Source: Variovorax beijingensis
GTDB taxonomy: Bacteria; Pseudomonadota; Gammaproteobacteria; Burkholderiales; Burkholderiaceae_C
DNA: 64,000 nt
NCBI RefSeq assembly: GCF_003951285.1
Contig: NZ_RXFQ01000005.1
Location: 132,001 to 196,000, forward strand
Direction of reading: 5' to 3'
The position numbers and the translations under genes are program-made. Shown here piece after piece: positions 59,371-64,000 of the stretch. Every line of letters starts with the position of its first letter. Within the stretch, counting starts at the first letter, position 1. Below the pieces are notes generated by a model that was given only the letters and a program-made list of their open reading frames with translations, was not told where the DNA came from and made no database searches.

Positions 59371-61191
59371 TCAGAAATGGGTCGCATGGCCCTCGTGCGG
59401 AAAGCGCTGCGACTCTTCGTACGGGAACACATCGAGCATCTGGCCGGCCCGGATGCGTTCCTTGTGGTGCTGCCAGAAGGCAGCGTCGAGCAGGTCGGCA
59501 TGGTGCGCCATGAAGGCTTCGCGCACCGCGTCGTTGCCGAGCAGGAAAGGCCCGAAGGTCTCGGGGAACACGTCCTTCGGGCCCACCGAATACCAGACCT
59601 CGCCGCTCATCTCGTCCTCCTCGTTGCGCGCAGCGGGCACCTTGCGGAACTGGCAGTCGGTGATGTATTCGATCTCGTCGTAGTCGTAGAACACCACCTT
59701 GCCGCCGCGCGTGACGCCGAAGTTCTTCCACAGCATGTCGCCCGGAAAGATGTTGGCCGCCACCATGTCCTTGATGGCGTTGCCGTACTCGACCACCGCA
59801 TGCTCGAGCTGCTCCTTCGCGCGCCTGGCATGCGCCGGGCTTTCGGGGTTGGCCAGCGTGTCGAAGGCCTCCTGCAGGAAGATGTTGAGCGGGATCATGC
59901 GGCGCTCGATGTAGACGTGCTTGAGCACGAGCTCCATCTCCCCGTTGCCGTCGCGGTCGCCGATCTCGAGCTGGCTGGGCGCGAACTTGCGGATCTCCTC
60001 GATCAGCTCGGGCTCGAAGCGGTCGAGCGGAAAACCCACGTCGCTGTATTCCAGCGTGTCGGCCATGCGGCCCACGCGGTCATGCTGCTTCACGAGCATG
60101 TACTTGCCCTTGATCTGCTCGCGCGTGGTGTCCTTCTGCGGCGGATAGAAGTCCTTGATGACCTTGAACACGAAGGGGAACGAGGGCAGGTCGAACACCA
60201 GCATGACCATGCCCTTGATGCCGGGCGCAATGCGGAAGCGGTCGCTCGAGTAGTTCAGGTGCGAGAGGAAGTCGCGGTAGAACAGCGTCTTGCCCTGCTT
60301 GGCGAGGCCCAGCGCGTTGTAGATTTCGGCGCGCGGCTTGCGCGGCATGAGCGAGCGCAGGAACTGCACGCAGGCCGAGGGCACTTCCATGTCGACCATG
60401 AAGTAGGCGCGCGCAAAGCTGAAGAGCATCTGCAGGTCGTCCTCGCCGAAGAGCGCCGCGTCCACGTAGAACCGGCCCTGGCTGTCGTGCAGGATCGGCA
60501 GCGAGAACGGGAGCTCGACGAAGCCGTTCATGATCTTGCCGACCACGTAGGCGCCCTTGTTGCGGTAGAACAGCCCCGAGAGCACCTGCAGCTGGAAGTT
60601 GGCGCGCAGCTTCACCTGGTGGAAGCGCCCCATGATGGCGTGCGCCACGCGCTCGGCGTCGCGCCGCTTGTTGGCAAAGCTGCCCTGCAGGCCGTAGTCG
60701 TCCAGCATCTGCTCGATGGTGTCGGCCAGCGTGTCGTGCGAAGGGTAGTAGGGCCTGTACGTGGGCGCGCCGCGCGGCTCGATGTACTCGGTGCTGATGG
60801 CCGGGCGAACGAAGATGAAGTCGTTCTGGAAGTAGGCCCGGTGCAGGATCTTCGTGGTCACCGAATTGAAGAAGCTCTCGGCCAGCTCGGGCTGGTGGTG
60901 GTCCACCAGCAGGCCGATGAAGTGCAGCTTGACCTGGTGCCACACCTCCATCGGCTGGTCGCCGGCCTTGAATTCCTTCTCGAGCCGGGCCACGGCCTCG
61001 TTCACGCGCATGTCGTAGAACTCGATGCGCTCGCGCTGCGCGCGCTGCTGGCCGTGCCAGTCGGCCGTTTCGAAGCGGTGCTTGGCGCGCGCCGATTCGG
61101 CGCGGAACAGCGTGTAGTGGCGATTGAACCCGTCGATCATCGCCTTGGCGATGTCGTAGGCCAGCGGTGAATCGAGACGCTGCGGGAACAT
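59371..61191 (-). CDS. aceK: Isocitrate dehydrogenase kinase/phosphatase
   Basis: The 606-residue bifunctional enzyme phosphorylates and dephosphorylates isocitrate dehydrogenase, setting flux between the TCA cycle and the glyoxylate shunt during growth on acetate or fatty acids. [26 protein letters not shown] is the AceK ATP-binding region and [27 protein letters not shown] the catalytic/metal segment. Length is normal for the family (about 580-610). It starts four bp after the carbonic anhydrase stop. The acyl-CoA and acetyl-CoA genes around it fit this role. Confidence 0.95.
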   Translation of the reverse strand: MFPQRLDSPLAYDIAKAMIDGFNRHYTLFRAESARAKHRFETADWHGQQRAQRERIEFYDMRVNEAVARLEKEFKAGDQPMEVWHQVKLHFIGLLVDHHQPELAESFFNSVTTKILHRAYFQNDFIFVRPAISTEYIEPRGAPTYRPYYPSHDTLADTIEQMLDDYGLQGSFANKRRDAERVAHAIMGRFHQVKLRANFQLQVLSGLFYRNKGAYVVGKIMNGFVELPFSLPILHDSQGRFYVDAALFGEDDLQMLFSFARAYFMVDMEVPSACVQFLRSLMPRKPRAEIYNALGLAKQGKTLFYRDFLSHLNYSSDRFRIAPGIKGMVMLVFDLPSFPFVFKVIKDFYPPQKDTTREQIKGKYMLVKQHDRVGRMADTLEYSDVGFPLDRFEPELIEEIRKFAPSQLEIGDRDGNGEMELVLKHVYIERRMIPLNIFLQEAFDTLANPESPAHARRAKEQLEHAVVEYGNAIKDMVAANIFPGDMLWKNFGVTRGGKVVFYDYDEIEYITDCQFRKVPAARNEEDEMSGEVWYSVGPKDVFPETFGPFLLGNDAVREAFMAHHADLLDAAFWQHHKERIRAGQMLDVFPYEESQRFPHEGHATHF

Positions 61192-61195
61192 GGGT

Positions 61196-61960
61196 TCAGC
61201 CGGTTTTCGTTCCGGTGCTTTCGCCGATCGGGTCGACCGGGGGCGCTGCGATGGCTTCCGTCCCATCGGCCCCGGCCTGCGCCGACGGCGAGGCACCCAG
61301 GGGCTTGCTCCACTTGTAGCGGATGCGCTGCACCGCGGCCTTGTAGACCGCGTCGAGCGGCTTCGCGCCATCGACGTTCAGGCCCAGGTCCTGCAGCAGG
61401 CCGTCGTGCACACCGAAGGTCCAGCCGTGGATCTTGACCTTCTGGCCGCGGCCCCAGGCATCGACCATCACGGTGCTGACGGCCACGTTGACCACCTGCT
61501 CGGCCACGTTGAGTTCGCACAGCGCATCGACGCGCACGTCCTCGGGCAGGGTGTCGAGCATCACGGCGTGGCGGTCGCGCACGTCCTGGATGTGGCGGAT
61601 CCAGTTGTCGGCCAGGCCGATGCGCTTGCCGCTGAGCGCCGCCTTCACGCCGGCGCAGCCGTAGTGGCCGACCACCATGATGTGCTCGACCTTCAGGTGC
61701 TCGACCGCGAACTGGATCGCCGAGAGCGCGTTGAGGTCGGAGTGCACCACGATGTTGGCGACGTTGCGGTGCACGAACACCTCGCCCGGCTCCAGGCCGG
61801 TGATCTGGTTGGCGGGCACGCGGCTGTCGGAGCAGCCGATCCACATGTAGCGCGGCGTCTGCTGCTTCACCAGGCTGGTGAAGAAGCCGGGCCGGTCGCG
61901 TTCCATCTGTGCGGACCAGGCACGGTTGTGGGCAAACAGGTCATCAAGAGTGTCGGACAT
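61196..61960 (-). CDS. can: Beta-class carbonic anhydrase
   Basis: The 254-residue zinc enzyme interconverts CO2 and bicarbonate. Zinc ligands Cys43 (CSDSRVP, with Asp45 and Arg47 as the catalytic dyad), His99 and Cys102 (GHYGCAG) are all visible. Bicarbonate made here could supply biotin carboxylases such as MccA. A proline/alanine-rich C-terminal extension of about 30 residues follows the conserved domain. It lies 38 bp downstream of the MerR regulator gene. Confidence 0.94.
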   Translation of the reverse strand: MSDTLDDLFAHNRAWSAQMERDRPGFFTSLVKQQTPRYMWIGCSDSRVPANQITGLEPGEVFVHRNVANIVVHSDLNALSAIQFAVEHLKVEHIMVVGHYGCAGVKAALSGKRIGLADNWIRHIQDVRDRHAVMLDTLPEDVRVDALCELNVAEQVVNVAVSTVMVDAWGRGQKVKIHGWTFGVHDGLLQDLGLNVDGAKPLDAVYKAAVQRIRYKWSKPLGASPSAQAGADGTEAIAAPPVDPIGESTGTKTG

Positions 61961-61998
61961 GGGCGTGATTGTCGATGAGTCGTGGTTCGGTCGGGATC

Positions 61999-62397
61999 TC
62001 AGGCGGTCCTGGCCGCTTTCTGCGCCCTGGCCAGGGCCGCGCGGCCCTTTTTCTCGTGCTCGCGCACTTCCGCCAGGTTGGCCTGCAGCTCGGCCAGCTG
62101 CGATTCGAGCTGGGCACGGTGCGCACCCAGTACGCCAAGGAACTTCTGCAGCTGCGGCACGGTGTCGCGCGGGCTGTCGTACATGTCGAGGATGTCCCTG
62201 GCCTCGGTCAGGCTCAGGCCCAGGCGCTTGGCACGCAGCGTGAGCGTGAGCCGCGCCCGGTCGCGCGCGCTGTAGACGCGCTGCACGCCCGCGCGTTCCG
62301 GCGTCAGCAGCCCCATGTCTTCGTAGAAGCGGATGGCGCGCGTCGTGAGATCGAACTCCTTCGCGAGCTGGCTGATGGTGAAGGTTGGCGCGGACAT
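61999..62397 (-). CDS. liuR: LiuR-like MerR-family regulator
   Basis: The 132-residue protein has the MerR winged helix (about 6-75, FTISQLAKEFDLTTRAIRFYEDMGLL and SARDRARLTLTLRAKRLG) and a C-terminal helix (about 80-125) without metal-binding Cys. This form matches LiuR-type regulators of branched-chain amino-acid degradation in proteobacteria. The gene diverges from a metallo-beta-lactamase-fold gene, and a perfect 20-bp palindrome of the LiuR type lies between them. The liu cluster itself is 15 kb away and has its own AraC regulator. Confidence 0.85.
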   Translation of the reverse strand: MSAPTFTISQLAKEFDLTTRAIRFYEDMGLLTPERAGVQRVYSARDRARLTLTLRAKRLGLSLTEARDILDMYDSPRDTVPQLQKFLGVLGAHRAQLESQLAELQANLAEVREHEKKGRAALARAQKAARTA

Positions 62398-62490
62398 TGG
62401 ACTGCAATCTGTCGAAAAGCCGTCTGGGGGGGCGTTGCCGTGGCGACAGCAGGATGGCCCCGCTCTGCCTACAATGATGCCCTCAACCCA

Positions 62491-62510
62491 TGACGTTTAC
62501 GTAAACGTCA
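62491..62510. promoter_or_regulatory. LiuR-type operator palindrome
   Basis: TGACGTTTACGTAAACGTCA is a perfect 20-bp inverted repeat, ending seven bp before the metallo-beta-lactamase-fold start codon and 93 bp upstream of the MerR start. LiuR-family sites have this TTTACGTAAACG core. The position over the ribosome-binding area of the plus-strand gene suggests repression. Confidence 0.8.
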
Positions 62511-62517
62511 ATCTTAC

Positions 62518-63597
62518 ATGAACCTCCTCGAACGCGAACTCCACTACCCCCTGGGCGACACCCTGCCCGCCCCCGGCGAAGCACTGGAAGTCGCGCCGGG
62601 CGTGCGATGGATCCGCATGCGGCTGCCGTTCGCGCTCGACCACATCAACCTCTGGCTGCTGCGCGACAGCCTCGACGGCGTCGAAGGCTGGACGGTGGTC
62701 GATTGCTGCATCGCACACGATGAAGCCCGCGCGCAGTGGGAGCAGGTGTTCGAAACGCAGCTGCAGGGCCTGCCGATCCTGCGCGTGATCGTCACCCACA
62801 TGCACCCCGACCACATCGGCCTGGCCGAGTGGCTGTGCACGCGCTGGAACGCGCCGCTGTGGATCAGCTCGACCGACTACCACGTGGCGCGCGTGCTGAG
62901 CACCGCCGGCGACACGCTGGCGGGCGGCGACGCGGCGGCGCGCTTCTTCGCCTCGCACGGCCTCGTCGACCCCGAGGCGGTGGCCAAGATCCGCGCCCGC
63001 ACCAACTACTACGCCAACATGGTGCCCTCCGTACCCGACCGCTTCACGCGCATGATGGATGGCGACACCGTGGCCATCAACGGCCACGCCTGGCGCTGCA
63101 TCAGCGGCTACGGCCACGCGCCCGAGCACATCGCGCTGTACTGCGACGAACTCAAGCTGCTGCTGGGCGGCGACATGATGCTGCCGCGCATCTCGACCAA
63201 CGTGAGCGTGCACGCGGGCGAGCCCGAGGCCAACTCGCTGCGGCTCTTCCTGGACAGCATCGACAAGTTCAAGGCGCTGCCGGCCGACACGCTGGGCCTG
63301 CCTTCGCACGGCAAGCCGTTCACGGGCATTCACCGCCGCGTCGACCAGCTGCAGGAGCACCACCGCGACCGCCTGGCCGAACTGCTCGAAGCCTGCACCG
63401 CGCGCCCGCTCACCGCGGCCGAGGGCCTGCCCATCCTGTTCAAGCGCGAACTCGACCTGCACCAGATGACCTTCGCGATGGGCGAGACCGTGGCGCACCT
63501 GCACCTGCTGTGGTTCGCAGGCCAGGTCCGGCGCGAACTGGGCGAGGATGGCATCTACCGCTTCGGACCCCGAAGCACCGCGGCCAAGGCCCCTTAG
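62518..63597 (+). CDS. Metallo-beta-lactamase-fold hydrolase
   Basis: The 359-residue enzyme has the HXHXDH metal motif THMHPDHIG (His94, His96, Asp98, His99), GYGHAPEHIALYC and GGDMMLPRI as further ligands and a C-terminal region ending in LHLLWFAGQVRRE. It resembles glyoxalase II/thioesterase-like proteins often found in LiuR-controlled branched-chain or fatty-acid gene sets, so an acyl-CoA thioesterase or hydrolase role is possible. The palindromic operator lies just upstream. Confidence 0.88.
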   Translation: MNLLERELHYPLGDTLPAPGEALEVAPGVRWIRMRLPFALDHINLWLLRDSLDGVEGWTVVDCCIAHDEARAQWEQVFETQLQGLPILRVIVTHMHPDHIGLAEWLCTRWNAPLWISSTDYHVARVLSTAGDTLAGGDAAARFFASHGLVDPEAVAKIRARTNYYANMVPSVPDRFTRMMDGDTVAINGHAWRCISGYGHAPEHIALYCDELKLLLGGDMMLPRISTNVSVHAGEPEANSLRLFLDSIDKFKALPADTLGLPSHGKPFTGIHRRVDQLQEHHRDRLAELLEACTARPLTAAEGLPILFKRELDLHQMTFAMGETVAHLHLLWFAGQVRRELGEDGIYRFGPRSTAAKAP

Positions 63598-63606
63598 ACT
63601 CGGCGG

Positions 63607-64000
63607 ATGGACACGCTGGCTGAGCTGCGCGCGGGCCGGCTGGCAGGCGCAAGACGAATCGATCTCTCGTGCGGACTCACCGAGTTTCCGCGCGAGATCT
63701 TCGACCTGGCCGATTCGCTCGAGACCCTGAATCTCTCCGGCAATGCGCTCGACGCGCTGCCGGGCGACCTCGGCCGGCTGCACCGCCTGCGCGTGCTGTT
63801 CTGCTCCGACAACCGCTTCGCGCAGCTGCCCGAATCCATCGGCCAGTGCCAGGCGCTGGAGATGGTCGGGTTCAAGGCCAACCGCATCCGCACCGTGCCT
63901 GCCGCCGCGCTGCAGCTGCCGGCGCTGCGCTGGCTGATCCTCACGGACAACCAGATCGAGACCCTGCCCGAGGCACTGGGCCAATGCGCCGCCATGCAGA
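63607..64000 (+). CDS. Leucine-rich-repeat protein, 5' part; possible LRR kinase
   Basis: The frame from the ATG at 63607 is open to the window end, giving 131 residues with no stop. After a short start (MDTLAELRAGRLAGARRIDL) come at least four leucine-rich repeats of about 23 residues: LTEFPREIFDLADSLETLNL, NALDALPGDLGRLHRLRVLF, NRFAQLPESIGQCQALEMVG, NQIETLPEALGQCAAM and a variant between. In related beta-proteobacteria such repeats are often fused to a C-terminal protein kinase domain; here that part lies outside the window, so the fusion is a guess. Confidence 0.8.
   Translation, partial: MDTLAELRAGRLAGARRIDLSCGLTEFPREIFDLADSLETLNLSGNALDALPGDLGRLHRLRVLFCSDNRFAQLPESIGQCQALEMVGFKANRIRTVPAAALQLPALRWLILTDNQIETLPEALGQCAAMQ

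Overview
The window is a high-GC, gene-dense stretch of a beta-proteobacterial chromosome. The gene content points to Comamonadaceae, most likely Variovorax: three Bug-type solute receptors without membrane partners, a leucine/isovalerate (liu) cluster, a GABA/guanidinobutyrate cluster, a double-length UvrA and aceK. This genus call is inference from gene content; no rRNA is present. I see no tRNA, rRNA, insertion sequence, phage gene or CRISPR array. Most genes lie on the minus strand in tightly coupled runs with ATGA or GTGA overlaps.

Layout. 1-2.9 kb: a minus-strand ABC-2 exporter (ATPase, permease) followed by a radical SAM protein cut by the window edge. 3.0-4.8 kb: a HAD phosphatase and a Bug receptor. 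5-16.9 kb: a divergent nitrogen-catabolism module. Ornithine cyclodeaminase and an acetylpolyamine amidohydrolase, with a MocR/GabR-type regulator, lie on the minus strand. GABA aminotransferase, a four-gene polyamine-type ABC importer, a guanidinobutyrase-like ureohydrolase and succinate-semialdehyde dehydrogenase lie on the plus strand. Together they could take guanidinobutyrate, (acetyl)polyamines and GABA to succinate. 16.9-22.7 kb: a UvrA of about 1920 residues with four ABC cassettes. 22.8-25.2 kb: two tandem paralogous periplasmic binding proteins, each preceded by the same palindrome. 25.2-30.6 kb: a small membrane protein, an MHS-type symporter, a DsbA-fold isomerase, a run of small genes and HMG-CoA lyase (mvaB). 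30.8-35.8 kb: an IclR-led run of cupin, Bug receptor, CoA transferase, acyl-CoA dehydrogenase and acylphosphatase. 35.9-37.2 kb: a 2-hydroxyacid dehydrogenase and an EthD-like protein.

37.2-48.4 kb is the liu cluster: isovaleryl-CoA dehydrogenase, Bug receptor, acyl-CoA ligase, MccB, methylglutaconyl-CoA hydratase, a DUF4126 membrane protein, MccA and a DUF4349 lipoprotein, with a divergent AraC regulator. The missing last step, HMG-CoA lyase, is mvaB at 29.7-30.6 kb. A pair of boxes 21 bp apart occurs both in the ivd/AraC gap and upstream of mvaB, which suggests one AraC regulator joins the split pathway. 48.6-55.6 kb: thioredoxin-like protein, HAD hydrolase, thiC with a TPP riboswitch, YchJ-like protein, LuxR regulator, amidase and a metallophosphoesterase. 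55.6-62.4 kb: acyl-CoA dehydrogenase, M20 peptidase, thiolase, aceK, carbonic anhydrase and a LiuR-like MerR regulator. The MerR gene diverges from a metallo-beta-lactamase-fold gene across a perfect 20-bp palindrome. The window ends inside a leucine-rich-repeat protein gene.

No gene-free stretch exceeds 300 bases. The longest gaps (about 150-215 bp) hold the TPP riboswitch, MocR/GabT control region, a hairpin-bounded repeat-like element at 48.4 kb and candidate operators, described below.
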